IMG/VR virus record: IMGVR_UViG_3300035190_001334
Span: 62,001 to 126,000 of that record
From: a virus
DNA: 64,000 nucleotides
Reading direction: 5' to 3' (one strand)
The notes under the pieces are model-generated. The model had not been told where the DNA came from and did no database searches. It saw nothing but the letters and a program-made list of their open reading frames with translations. Of this stretch, positions 27,509 to 35,885 are shown piece after piece (position 1 is the stretch's first letter; each line of letters begins with the position of its first letter). Both the position numbers and the translations under genes were made by a program.

Positions 27509-28493
27509 TAGAAAATGACCCCATATTACGATTTTTGTGTAAAATAACTACTTTTATCTTAACATCATCCTTATATATCAGTAAGGTGTAGGTATTCTCT
27601 GGTTTGCTTATCTTAGGTAAATATCCGTTCTCAAATCTTATATCTGCATCTGCTTTGAAACTTACAATACCAGTAAAATTACTTAGATTGAGAGTGAAAA
27701 ACTTAAGGTGGTTGTTATTAATAACTAGTTGTATGTTCAGTACCTTCACTCCGTTGGTGCAGACTACGTTAGTTTCGGAATGTTGGATAGTGTCAATAAT
27801 GAGACTTGATAGTGGCTGTGTTGCTGATATGTTTTGGCAGTTATATATTAGATTATTAAGTGATTTTCCATTGCAGTTAAGCGCACCTCCAAGTACAGGC
27901 GACCTATCCCACCTAATACTTAATGGAAGCACTTTTTTAGTGTTACCAAAACCCCCTTGATTAGTTGGAGCAAAATTAGATACTAGGCAAGCATAAGGTA
28001 TCGGAGCTAACTCATACTCTATATCATCAAATTTACTTAGTGCTGAAGCTTCAGGGGCATAGTACCACTCTTCGTTTGAGGCATTATAAGTTAGTGCATA
28101 TTTGTTTCGCGCTACCGTATCAACTACATCACTCAGTTGTTTTATCTGATATTCTTTTCTGACCGTGTTAATCACTTGCCCCAAAGAGTTAACTGCCAAG
28201 TAAGTGTCAGCACCACCTATTACTACACCTGAAATATCTCTTAAGTAGATGTTAGGTACGGTTGTCGTTAGTTGCCCTTTGTAAAAACGAAGGATAGCTC
28301 CATCAGAGTATGTATAGTACTTAATAAAGTCTTTAAGGTTGCGTTTGCTATTACCTACAATTGCTACACTATTTTTATATGTCTTTGTGGTTATGTTTTT
28401 AGACATAAATCCTAAAAGCAAAGTGCCTACAGGAATCAGATTGTAGTCAGCAGTATTTTCATTTACTGTATGTGGAAATATGCTAACGCTCAT
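27498..28493 (-). CDS. Hypothetical tail/fibre protein
   Basis: 331 residues, Asn/Thr/Val-rich and beta-patterned. The region QIKQLSDVVDTVARNKYALT, followed by YNASNEEWYYAPEAS, has the L-x-D-V-x-D ... Y....WYY pattern seen in phage fibre and baseplate repeats and also in the neighbouring 613-residue protein. Its start overlaps the end of that gene by four bases. Likely a distal tail or fibre component. Confidence 0.5.
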   Translation of the reverse strand: MSVSIFPHTVNENTADYNLIPVGTLLLGFMSKNITTKTYKNSVAIVGNSKRNLKDFIKYYTYSDGAILRFYKGQLTTTVPNIYLRDISGVVIGGADTYLAVNSLGQVINTVRKEYQIKQLSDVVDTVARNKYALTYNASNEEWYYAPEASALSKFDDIEYELAPIPYACLVSNFAPTNQGGFGNTKKVLPLSIRWDRSPVLGGALNCNGKSLNNLIYNCQNISATQPLSSLIIDTIQHSETNVVCTNGVKVLNIQLVINNNHLKFFTLNLSNFTGIVSFKADADIRFENGYLPKISKPENTYTLLIYKDDVKIKVVILHKNRNMGSFSNGT

Positions 28494-30331
28494 GAGAATA
28501 TCTGATTACCAATACTGTGGTGAAAGTAATTGAACGACTGCGAGTGAACTACATCTTCAAGACCACCCAAGCGCCCAAACCTCATAGCTGGAGGCTGATA
28601 AACTGCATCTGTATAGCGACCTTTACCTACCGTCAATCGAACTGAATCAAGTCGCCCAATCATACTTATAGTTGCCGAAGAGATAGCTAAATTAGTAACT
28701 CCAGAATCAATCATAAGCCCTGTTTTTTCTGTCAGCAATTGACCATCACAATGCACCTTGATGCTCGTCCCAACTCGCGTGACAGAAAAGAATATGTAGC
28801 GGCTGTTCTGGTATCTAAAAAGTCGGTTGGCGTTATCAAATGTGTAGGTGTTAGCGCCAATAACCAGAGTGAACGTGAGGTTTTGTGTACTGGTTGTTAA
28901 TTGACCTGTATAACTAATCTTAAAGTTGGTTGAGTCAAAATATTTGTGTGTGACTGACGTAGTTGATTCGTAAAATGCTGTGTTTTGGTATTGCAGATAA
29001 AATTCAAATGTGAAGTCGCCTGTGACATTGATAGTGGCAGCAGGGGTGATGGTAATGGTGTCGATGCTGTTATCGAACTCTGCAATTTGGTTAGGGATGC
29101 CGAAGGTCGTGATGTCAGTATCTTGTTGCGTTACCCCTAATATTGCAACTGGAACTGATAAGCTACTCTTGTCCTCATACCAAAGCTTGCTGCGCCATGA
29201 TTGCGCCTCAAAGTCTAGCAGTAGTTTGACGTACTTGAAATAGTCGTCGTATAGTTTAGGAGCCGCCAGTAGTTGTGCTTGGTTATCTACGATGTCATAT
29301 CGCCATGCAGGTATTCCGCCTTGCCCCAGCGCAGCTATATTAAGTGCAGTTGCTGTGACGTAAGTGGTAATTGTTCCCCCGACGTTCTGAACCAGTACTG
29401 TGATGATGTCAGTTTTGCCATTGCCTGATAGCTTAATCGCTCTACCATCTTCGTACTTGACGTTAGTTAGACCGCCAATGAGAATTTGACCAGTGTTTTG
29501 CCGTATCTCAATCAACATCACGGCTGCTTGATTACTCGCTGGCGCGATTTGTGGCAACAAGATACACTGTGATTGAGTTTCTACGGCTACACCCGTTACA
29601 ATCCAATAATCCGCAGTAGCATAAGGCAGATTAATAGTGGGAGCATTACCCACCACTGTACCAATATTAGTAAAAGAATTATAAAGATAATTGCCATTGG
29701 CGTTGAGGTTTGCACCCAATGTCGGATTAGGGTCACGAACAATTTGCAGGTCTTGATTGCTCCAGACAGTCCCGCCAACATCAAGTGAAAGTATTTGGAA
29801 TCGGTGTGGGTCGTCTACTAATCCTGTAGTTGGAGTTATCTCAACGTCATCAAGTTCATTTACTAAGTTGATTCTATTGCGAGGCTTCCATCTTGCTGCG
29901 GTTGCGTCCCAATACAGTACTTGATTGTTTTCCAGTGTGCTTAAATCTACGTCTGTAAGCTGTGATAATGCATAATCTGGACTTGCATTCACATAGGCTT
30001 CACGAAGCGCGTCATAGCGCAAATACTGTCCATTTGTGGGACTGTTTATTTCTACATCACTAAGTCTAGTGAGACTGCCAATCTGCGACGCTGCTGTAAA
30101 ACCGTTGCCTTGCTTGACTAGGAAATCGCCTTCACGCGCATTAGTTATATTGACATCTTGAAGCTCCGTAAACTTCTGAACCCCCTTGCCAATCTCCAGT
30201 ACTTTGCCAGTGAAGTCCTTCGTATAAAGAACTGCTTGCTCATCTTTAATTGCCAAGACAAGTTCACCAACAGCAATTTCGTGTGGTGCTGGTAGTGAGT
30301 CATTGTTGAGAGTATGCTTAAGTATTGACAC
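28490..30331 (-). CDS. Tail fibre protein with L-x-D-V repeats and LamG-like domain
   Basis: 613 residues. The N-terminal 160 residues carry four tandem copies of a fibre shaft repeat, roughly (L/F)(T/S)(E/R)L.DV(D/N/E)(I/L)......G..L......G......., for example FTELQDVNITNAREGDFLV, SLTRLSDVEINSPTNGQYL and SQLTDVDLSTLENNQVLYW. The C-terminal 200 residues look LamG-like (NVTGDFTFEFYLQYQ; YIFFSVTRVGTSIKVHCDGQ). This build suits a trimeric fibre with a glycan-binding tip. It lies immediately downstream of the terminase block. Confidence 0.6.
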   Translation of the reverse strand: MSILKHTLNNDSLPAPHEIAVGELVLAIKDEQAVLYTKDFTGKVLEIGKGVQKFTELQDVNITNAREGDFLVKQGNGFTAASQIGSLTRLSDVEINSPTNGQYLRYDALREAYVNASPDYALSQLTDVDLSTLENNQVLYWDATAARWKPRNRINLVNELDDVEITPTTGLVDDPHRFQILSLDVGGTVWSNQDLQIVRDPNPTLGANLNANGNYLYNSFTNIGTVVGNAPTINLPYATADYWIVTGVAVETQSQCILLPQIAPASNQAAVMLIEIRQNTGQILIGGLTNVKYEDGRAIKLSGNGKTDIITVLVQNVGGTITTYVTATALNIAALGQGGIPAWRYDIVDNQAQLLAAPKLYDDYFKYVKLLLDFEAQSWRSKLWYEDKSSLSVPVAILGVTQQDTDITTFGIPNQIAEFDNSIDTITITPAATINVTGDFTFEFYLQYQNTAFYESTTSVTHKYFDSTNFKISYTGQLTTSTQNLTFTLVIGANTYTFDNANRLFRYQNSRYIFFSVTRVGTSIKVHCDGQLLTEKTGLMIDSGVTNLAISSATISMIGRLDSVRLTVGKGRYTDAVYQPPAMRFGRLGGLEDVVHSQSFNYFHHSIGNQIFS

Positions 30332-30695
30332 AAGCTGGTGTTAATTGGTTATCTAGGCGTTCAAGATATTCAAGGCTGGTTAGGTCATGTTCAATAAGGC
30401 TAAGTATCCTGATGATTCCATAGAGGTCGCCTATGTCTGCTAATTTATTGAGGTTATACTTCTTCCAGTCGTTTGCAATTTTATAAAGTAGGTCAAAATC
30501 GTTTTGGTACAAGAACTCACCAGCCAGATACAGCACCTGAGACAGAAAATACAACTGGCGTTGTTGAGTACTTAAATCTAGAGCCACTACAAGGTCGCGC
30601 CAATGAAGCATAAACATTTTGACCTTAGCCATTGGGAAGGATAGCGAGGCGCTGTATACTATTTTGTCTGTGATGTAGTCTTTGGGGTTGGTCAT
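30318..30695 (-). CDS. Hypothetical small protein after large terminase
   Basis: 125 residues from the ATG at 30695, 10 bp after the terminase stop. A longer in-frame reading starting at 30842 would lie inside the terminase gene and is unlikely. Helical and Leu-rich (ALDLSTQQRQLYFLSQVLYL; GIIRILSLIEHDLTSLEYLE). Its end overlaps the fibre gene start by 14 bp. I do not recognise it. Confidence 0.55.
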   Translation of the reverse strand: MTNPKDYITDKIVYSASLSFPMAKVKMFMLHWRDLVVALDLSTQQRQLYFLSQVLYLAGEFLYQNDFDLLYKIANDWKKYNLNKLADIGDLYGIIRILSLIEHDLTSLEYLERLDNQLTPACVNT

Positions 30696-30705
30696 GCGGT
30701 TAGGT

Positions 30706-32373
30706 CTAGAATTGAATACTATTAATATCTTCTGTGCTAGGTACGCTATCAGTGAAAATAAAGAAGTCATTGGATTCATTATAACTTGAGTCGTGTTTTG
30801 CCCAATACTCGTCTTCAGTAAGTTTGTGGTCGCTGTCGCCAAATAGCATGATGGTACTGTTGCTGGTTTTTTGGCTTAGGTAGCCGATTGCATAACTTAC
30901 ATCGTCTACCCACTCGTTAGTTGAAAATAGCGGGAATCCAACCAACTCATTAATAGCGTGGTCTGGGTCGTATGTCTCGTCAAGAGTGTAGTCGGTTGAA
31001 TGAGGTTTGTAGAAATACAGTTGCCCATTTTTAATGAAAGGTACAGCAGCACCAAATCGCTTTTCTTTGTCTGCCTGTGTCTTGCCGCCCCACACGCTAG
31101 GTCTGAAAGGTACAATGTTAGGGAACTCACTAGCAAGTAACCGCATCACTGCTTCGCCATTAGCTTTTGCCTCAACACCAATTTCAGCTTCGGGATATTT
31201 CTTGGCTAGTTTTTTGATAGCTGCCATTTGCCCTACGATGTCCAGTTTAGCGCGAATACCATCGATGACATAGTAGCTATCTTCTTTTCTGCCTACCACT
31301 GCGCCGAGATTCCAGCTTGTAGACGCTTCTGATGCCGCAAAGGTCAAATCCCACATGATAAGCATCGAGTCCATCTTAGTTGGCTTCTGTGACACAATGC
31401 GAATATCTTTCTCGTCGAGCGTGATACCCTTACCACCACCTGAAGGGTCTTGTTGGAAGAGCGTCTTGCGTCTGATTGGATTGATTGTCTCAAGGTAACT
31501 GAGAGGTAAGCGCTTCTTGTCCATAAGCTCACCTTCAGTCTTGCGTGGGTCATTCCACTTGGCTCCGAGGGGCGAGAAGTAAGTCTTACGAGCAGCAAAC
31601 TCAGCAGGTATACAAAGCTCAAAGAAACCGTCTTCACCTTTGTATTTCTCAAAGAGGTGAGCAATTAAGTCATCATCACCAAGACGCTGACAAATTGCCA
31701 TCTTGACATCGGTATTAACATCATTGCTACGTCCGAATAGCTGGTCAGTTACCCAGTTATTGCGCTCACGACGAATACGCTCGTTTTGATACATTGTTTC
31801 ATCGATAATGTCATCGATGATGAATACGGTTCCCCCATTACCGATAATTCCAGTGTCAGGTGAAGATATATTGATGTCACCACTTGCGGTATTACTAATC
31901 TTTTTCTTAGTTGATTGGTCTTCCGATAACTTAAAGGCAAAGTTTGGGCTTTCTAGTTTGCAATATCTATCTCCATACCGAGGGTTGTTAATGATGTTTC
32001 GACTTTTAATTAAGTTTGTAGTGCAAAGGTCTAACTTGTGAGAAGATAGGAAAAAACGTTCTTCTGGTGTTGTAATCCATCTGAAGGCTGGCGTACAAAT
32101 GGATGCTACACTGGTTTTCGAGCTACGGGGGCTAACAGTAATCGCAAGCTTTCTTATTTGCCTATTTAATGCCGCTTCAATATGTTCGGCAATAATATCA
32201 ATGTGCCAATTACTCACTAGTGGCGTACCTTCATACAAATCCCAAGCCCAAGGTACAAAGTGGCGCAACTTCTTACTCGCTTTTTCTGCCAACACATCAT
32301 CGAGCGCGTCACTCATCTTGCGGAGTTCAGCTTCGCTCATGTCATTGGATTGTTTCTGTGTGGTTCTTGCCAT
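30706..32373 (-). CDS. terL: Terminase large subunit
   Basis: 555 residues. The ATPase has a Walker A-like loop at about 80-88 (VSPRSSKTS; Ser replaces the usual Gly before the Lys) and a Walker B at 183-190 (VFIIDDII). The nuclease domain has RNase H-like acidic residues at D342 (IMWDLTFAAS), E401 (IGVEAKANGEAV) and D490/D491 (EWVDDVSYAIGYL). The length is typical. It pumps DNA into the prohead and cuts the concatemer. It is divergently transcribed from the small terminase block, with 53 bp between the starts. Confidence 0.9.
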   Translation of the reverse strand: MARTTQKQSNDMSEAELRKMSDALDDVLAEKASKKLRHFVPWAWDLYEGTPLVSNWHIDIIAEHIEAALNRQIRKLAITVSPRSSKTSVASICTPAFRWITTPEERFFLSSHKLDLCTTNLIKSRNIINNPRYGDRYCKLESPNFAFKLSEDQSTKKKISNTASGDINISSPDTGIIGNGGTVFIIDDIIDETMYQNERIRRERNNWVTDQLFGRSNDVNTDVKMAICQRLGDDDLIAHLFEKYKGEDGFFELCIPAEFAARKTYFSPLGAKWNDPRKTEGELMDKKRLPLSYLETINPIRRKTLFQQDPSGGGKGITLDEKDIRIVSQKPTKMDSMLIMWDLTFAASEASTSWNLGAVVGRKEDSYYVIDGIRAKLDIVGQMAAIKKLAKKYPEAEIGVEAKANGEAVMRLLASEFPNIVPFRPSVWGGKTQADKEKRFGAAVPFIKNGQLYFYKPHSTDYTLDETYDPDHAINELVGFPLFSTNEWVDDVSYAIGYLSQKTSNSTIMLFGDSDHKLTEDEYWAKHDSSYNESNDFFIFTDSVPSTEDINSIQF

Positions 32374-32426
32374 AGAGTTATATGTTGTGTTATATTGGTC
32401 AAGTATATCATTAGGTTGAATTGGCT

Positions 32427-32591
32427 ATGACCCCAGACTATTTCCAGCAAAAAACTGCATACAACAATAAGAAAGCTAATAATGTTGTTATATCTAAAGG
32501 TTTCCAAGATTTTATAGATAGTTTACCTAAAACCTATGAACCAAAAGCCAGAATAGTAAAACAAGATGGCTCGATTCAAAGTTCAGATTAA
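32427..32591 (+). CDS. Small hypothetical protein upstream of terminase small subunit
   Basis: 54 residues (MTPDYFQQKTAYNNKKANNV and on). It is the first gene of a plus-strand trio, divergent from terL. Its end overlaps the next gene by 26 bp in another frame, typical of translational coupling. Polar, with a central hydrophobic turn (VVISKGFQDFIDSLP). No family recognised. Confidence 0.45.
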   Translation: MTPDYFQQKTAYNNKKANNVVISKGFQDFIDSLPKTYEPKARIVKQDGSIQSSD

Positions 32592-32895
32592 AAACAGTAT
32601 CCTCAAGCAGCCTGTCAAGCGCTACATTCCGCCTGATACTATTGGTGTGCAGTTCTTGATTGACTTTGCTAAATGTGATGCTAAAAATTCGCGTACTATC
32701 GAGTACTTGAAGGTTATCATGCCGTCAGAAAAGAATGTTGTAGCAGCTAATGCAGTGACGGTTTGGATAGTCGCGCACAAAGAACTGGACTTGAAGCTAT
32801 ATAGCCCTAAGCAGGGCGTGGTAGAGTACATTGATAGCAACCTCACTCCGTTCGGGGTGCAGAAAAAAGAGATTAGGAGAAGTAATGACAAATAA
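32566..32895 (+). CDS. Small hypothetical protein in terminase small-subunit block
   Basis: 109 residues. Basic at both ends (MARFKVQIKNSILKQPVKR; KKEIRRSND), with a conserved-looking core KVIMPSEKNVVAANAVTVWI. It overlaps the previous and following genes, so it is probably co-translated with the small terminase. It might assist DNA recognition in packaging, but that is only a guess from position. Confidence 0.55.
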   Translation: MARFKVQIKNSILKQPVKRYIPPDTIGVQFLIDFAKCDAKNSRTIEYLKVIMPSEKNVVAANAVTVWIVAHKELDLKLYSPKQGVVEYIDSNLTPFGVQKKEIRRSNDK

Positions 32896-33613
32896 CATAG
32901 AACAAAAGCTGCAATCACTACGCAACTTAAATAGTGAACAGCCCGAAATGCAAAAGATAACAGTACATAAACTCAGCAAAACAAGTTGGGTAAATTGGAC
33001 TGATATTAAACGCGCATATATTCTTGGCAAGCGTATCGAGGAGTTCGACGAGGAGACTGGACACACGCGGATTTGGTCTGAGAGCTACAATCTGCAAGAA
33101 CTTGCTGAGGAGTTTGGTGTTGGAGTTAGTCAGCTAACCAAGAAGTCGGCTACCGAAGGTTGGGGCGGATTGCGCGATAGTTACTTGGCGCGAGTACAGG
33201 AAGAGGCGCTAGGCACTGAGCTTGGTTATTTCACCAACGAGGAGAGCGAGACTGAGGCAAACAGCTTGGCTATCATTCGTAAGGGCATGAAACTGATTAA
33301 CTTAGGGCTTGAGCAAGAGTATGGCGACTTACTTGAGGCTGTGGACGCTGATGGTGATGTGGACTTGCGCGAGTATAGTAAGGTCAACTTGAAGGCGCTG
33401 ACTGAAGGAATCAAGGGGCTGAAGATGCTGCATGAGATGCATGGTAAGGTGATGGAGCAAGCACCTAAGACTAACCAAGAGCTACTGGAGCAACTGAATC
33501 GTAGCAAGACGGTTGAGAGGCTGAAGAATCCTAAAGAGCGCGAGAAATTGCAAAAGGAGCTACAAAAGAAATTGCAACTCCTTAGTCAGATAGAGGAAGA
33601 TGATGAAGATTAG
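32885..33613 (+). CDS. Terminase small subunit (probable)
   Basis: 242 residues from the ATG at 32885, which has a good Shine-Dalgarno sequence (AGGAGA, seven bases upstream). Residues about 60-95 contain a helix-turn-helix of the small-terminase/phiKZ-like type: YNLQELAEEFGVGVSQLTKK followed by EGWGGLRDSY, the familiar S.r.lA..ygVs...l.k.a..egW pattern. A long helical region follows, then an acidic/basic coiled C-terminus (LQKELQKKLQLLSQIEEDDE) for oligomerisation and contact with the large subunit. It recognises phage DNA to start packaging. Confidence 0.7.
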   Translation: MTNNIEQKLQSLRNLNSEQPEMQKITVHKLSKTSWVNWTDIKRAYILGKRIEEFDEETGHTRIWSESYNLQELAEEFGVGVSQLTKKSATEGWGGLRDSYLARVQEEALGTELGYFTNEESETEANSLAIIRKGMKLINLGLEQEYGDLLEAVDADGDVDLREYSKVNLKALTEGIKGLKMLHEMHGKVMEQAPKTNQELLEQLNRSKTVERLKNPKEREKLQKELQKKLQLLSQIEEDDED

Positions 33614-34551
33614 TCGTCGATGTTGTTACGGCGATAGTACTTAGCATTTGCATAGGCATCTTTTAACCCTTCTTTGGCTACGCCTCCTGTAAAACCAAGT
33701 CCACCACCGACAATTCCGCCAACACCCGCATTGCCGACTAATTTACCTAATCTCCCCAAGCCTGTAGTTCTAGCTTTTTCTTCTTCTGACTCTCCAACAC
33801 CCGAACCTTTAACTAGTCCAGCAGCAGCCCCAATACCAGCACCAATTTGTACTCCTCTGTTCTGTGCAAAGGCTTGACCTACTCCCTTGGCTGCACTGCC
33901 AGCATCTTGAACGTTGTGCCAATAAGGACGGGCTTTATCTACTATTGCAGGTAAGGGATTTGTGAAACCAAAATTAGCGAAATGTTGCATCTGTGTGTGT
34001 TGTGTAAAATTTATTCTGCTATTATAGCCTGTGTTAAATGCTTGGGGCATATAGTACGACTGCATCATTTTTTTGTCGTAGTCACTTTTTATATTTTTGA
34101 TTGCATCGTTATCAATAAGCTGCACCTTTTTACGTTTTGGGCTTAGCCGAACTATATTGCCCTCATGTAAGTCGGTGTGACCTAGACCTTTACTGAGCAG
34201 CTTATTTTGTATTCTACCAACTTGAGAACCTAATTTGTATTGCTCTTTAGCACTAACCCCTTCTAGTTGTTCAGGTAGAGATTTGCCAGCATAGTCTTGT
34301 GTGTAGGTTTGTAGATTTCCACGTTCGCGGTAATTCTGTACTGCGGGGACTACACCGAGCTTAGATGCTGTATCGGCATTGGCATATTCTTTTCTGCTGC
34401 TTCGGATGTCTGCTTGTCGGTACTCTGGTACGTCAGAGCCTATGTTGTCGATGCGTACTTTGTTAGTTTTAGGGAAATGTAGTACACGCTTCTCTGGTGT
34501 GAGAAGGAGGGCTTTGGCGTTGCGGATACGGGCAAAGTCGGTTATGTTCAT
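33610..34551 (-). CDS. Kinase-like domain joined to a glycine-zipper virion module
   Basis: 313 residues. Residues 125-132 read HTDLHEGN, followed by the QLIDND element at 144-149. This is the catalytic loop and metal site pattern of the protein kinase/aminoglycoside phosphotransferase fold (H-x-D-L-H-x-G-N ... D-x-D). The N-terminal lobe is short and a glycine-rich loop or Lys is not obvious, so it may be a minimal or inactive kinase. QMQHFANFG (ANF at 192-194) then marks the border to a third copy of the glycine-zipper module (234-290) also found twice in the 557-residue protein. This suggests a packaged effector released by the prohead protease. Convergent with the small terminase gene. 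Confidence 0.6.
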   Translation of the reverse strand: MNITDFARIRNAKALLLTPEKRVLHFPKTNKVRIDNIGSDVPEYRQADIRSSRKEYANADTASKLGVVPAVQNYRERGNLQTYTQDYAGKSLPEQLEGVSAKEQYKLGSQVGRIQNKLLSKGLGHTDLHEGNIVRLSPKRKKVQLIDNDAIKNIKSDYDKKMMQSYYMPQAFNTGYNSRINFTQHTQMQHFANFGFTNPLPAIVDKARPYWHNVQDAGSAAKGVGQAFAQNRGVQIGAGIGAAAGLVKGSGVGESEEEKARTTGLGRLGKLVGNAGVGGIVGGGLGFTGGVAKEGLKDAYANAKYYRRNNIDD

Positions 34552-34553
34552 GG

Positions 34554-34919
34554 TTAGAATACTTTATAGAGGATATCGGGATTCAAAGACATTATTTTCC
34601 TTGACTCTGCACTGAGGGGGTTGCGGTCTGAAGTACAGAAATAAAGCTTAGTACGCTCTTCGTTATAATGCATAGCGTAGTGCCTGAGTTGAGAAATTGC
34701 AGACTTTAAGCTACTAGAATCGTTCCTTCTCTTACATTCGATAATGTGCCAACAAATACCACCAGAGGGCAAGTATTCACGCACCAAGCAGTCTATACGT
34801 CCTGTGGGTACTTTTACCTCAGTCTGCACAACAAAACCGCTAGACCGCATAAAATTGGCAACTGCGTCTCTAGTATATTTCTCAAGTGGCAGATTACTTG
34901 TTTTACGCTTAGCAGCCAT
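34554..34919 (-). CDS. PD-(D/E)XK family nuclease-like protein
   Basis: 121 residues with the core PTGRIDCLV (Asp43), then WHIIECKRRN (Glu61, Lys63) and a helix with Gln77 (SAISQLRHYAMHY), the D ... E-x-K ... Q arrangement of small restriction-endonuclease-like proteins. It lies two bases after the kinase-like gene and overlaps the next gene by one base. It could be a Holliday-junction or recombination nuclease, or a host-DNA-directed nuclease. Substrate unknown. Confidence 0.65.
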   Translation of the reverse strand: MAAKRKTSNLPLEKYTRDAVANFMRSSGFVVQTEVKVPTGRIDCLVREYLPSGGICWHIIECKRRNDSSSLKSAISQLRHYAMHYNEERTKLYFCTSDRNPLSAESRKIMSLNPDILYKVF

Positions 34920-35134
34920 TAACTCTTGATACGCGAAATTAACTCAGCACTGACATTCTTTTTCTGCAACGCCTTTGGCATGAGAGGAGGTTTGGCTACT
35001 TGTTTCAGCATCTTCTTATCAGCTTTTTTGCCTGTTAGTCCCTTAAGGTCAGTTAGGGGAGGTGGGAAGATGTTGGGTAGTTTGGTGTCGGGCTTTTTGG
35101 TCGCTACGGGTGTAGTAGTGTCGTCAGGGTTCAT
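34919..35134 (-). CDS. Small basic proline/lysine-rich protein
   Basis: 71 residues, rich in Pro and Lys (PDTKLPNIFPPPLTDLKGL; KKADKKMLKQVAKPPLMP). Probably unstructured. Overlaps both neighbours by one to four bases, so it is in the same operon. Function unknown. Confidence 0.45.
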   Translation of the reverse strand: MNPDDTTTPVATKKPDTKLPNIFPPPLTDLKGLTGKKADKKMLKQVAKPPLMPKALQKKNVSAELISRIKS

Positions 35135-35385
35135 TGTGGGTCGCCAATCTTAGTGTAGGTGTAGGTCGCTTCATTTACTTGTCGGTAACTTCCATCTGTA
35201 TAGTATAGCGTGTAGACGTTGGGAACGCACTGGTTGAGGTTGTTGCATCCGCCAATTGTTTTTTGCTTGGCTGTGAGAGTGACGGGTGACGAAGAAGGTG
35301 ACGGACTGGGCTTGTCATTGAGTTCGGGGCAACCAACTAGGAGTGGAACGAGGAGTAGAGCGAAAGGGAGGATTTTTTTGAGCAT
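35131..35385 (-). CDS. Small lipoprotein, possible outer spanin-like protein
   Basis: 84 residues starting MLKKILPFALLLVPLLVGC, a signal peptide with a lipobox ending at Cys19 (LLVG-C). A proline/serine-rich linker (DKPSPSPSSSPV) and a short domain with two Cys follow. A short proline-rich lipoprotein in a phage is often an outer-membrane spanin that works with an inner-membrane partner at lysis; superinfection exclusion is another option. No inner spanin or endolysin is visible next to it. Confidence 0.55.
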   Translation of the reverse strand: MLKKILPFALLLVPLLVGCPELNDKPSPSPSSSPVTLTAKQKTIGGCNNLNQCVPNVYTLYYTDGSYRQVNEATYTYTKIGDPQ

Positions 35386-35396
35386 GGTTAAGCAGC

Positions 35397-35885
35397 TTAC
35401 GCAGTTACGCTGGTTGGTTTGTATAATTCGACAATTTTTGGCAGTAACAGAGCAAGTTTGTCTTTTGGGACATATTGAGACATTTCAACTAAGGCTTGAA
35501 AAAGTGTTACTATACTAGTTCTACACAGTTCCCCGACTTCTTGCAGATTATTCTCAGCACCTCTGGCATTGTCGATAAGGTCAAAGAAATCTAGTTCTTC
35601 GCGCCCTAAGTCTTCTGCAATCATATCAGCTTGGTAGGCAAGTAGTTTTTCGATTAAGCTGTCGTCAACTGAGAACCACTCGCCACGTACTTTGTTAAAT
35701 TGAAAGATGTCGTGCAATGAGGCTTCTTCTTTCTTGCCGCCTTTGAATAGAGACAAAAGAGAAAGTTCTGATGAGTTGCCCATTTGAAGCTGCGAGAGTC
35801 GGGCGAAGGGGCTGTCACTGTAACCAATTTTGATGGTGTTAAGTTGTTTGCAGTGAATAATATACACGTAAGATTGTCTTTTCAT
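35397..35885 (-). CDS. T5orf172/MUG113-type GIY-YIG protein, first cassette
   Basis: 162 residues. The N-terminal domain reads VYIIHCKQLNTIKIGYSDSP, then FARLSQLQMG, a GGKKEEASLHDIF segment and RGEWFSV. This is the GIY-YIG variant found in T5 orf172 and many phage Bro-like proteins (Y..IKIGyt.n...RL..LQ.g ... E..lH..f...r..GEWF). It may be a nuclease. Its start overlaps the coiled-coil gene end by four bases. The same gene pair occurs again on the plus strand at 56155-57358. Confidence 0.75.
   Translation of the reverse strand: MKRQSYVYIIHCKQLNTIKIGYSDSPFARLSQLQMGNSSELSLLSLFKGGKKEEASLHDIFQFNKVRGEWFSVDDSLIEKLLAYQADMIAEDLGREELDFFDLIDNARGAENNLQEVGELCRTSIVTLFQALVEMSQYVPKDKLALLLPKIVELYKPTSVTA

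Noticed and set aside
30696-30842. Longer start for the small gene after terL
   Set aside because: It would overlap the well-supported terminase nuclease domain by over 130 bases; the ATG at 30695 fits the spacing.
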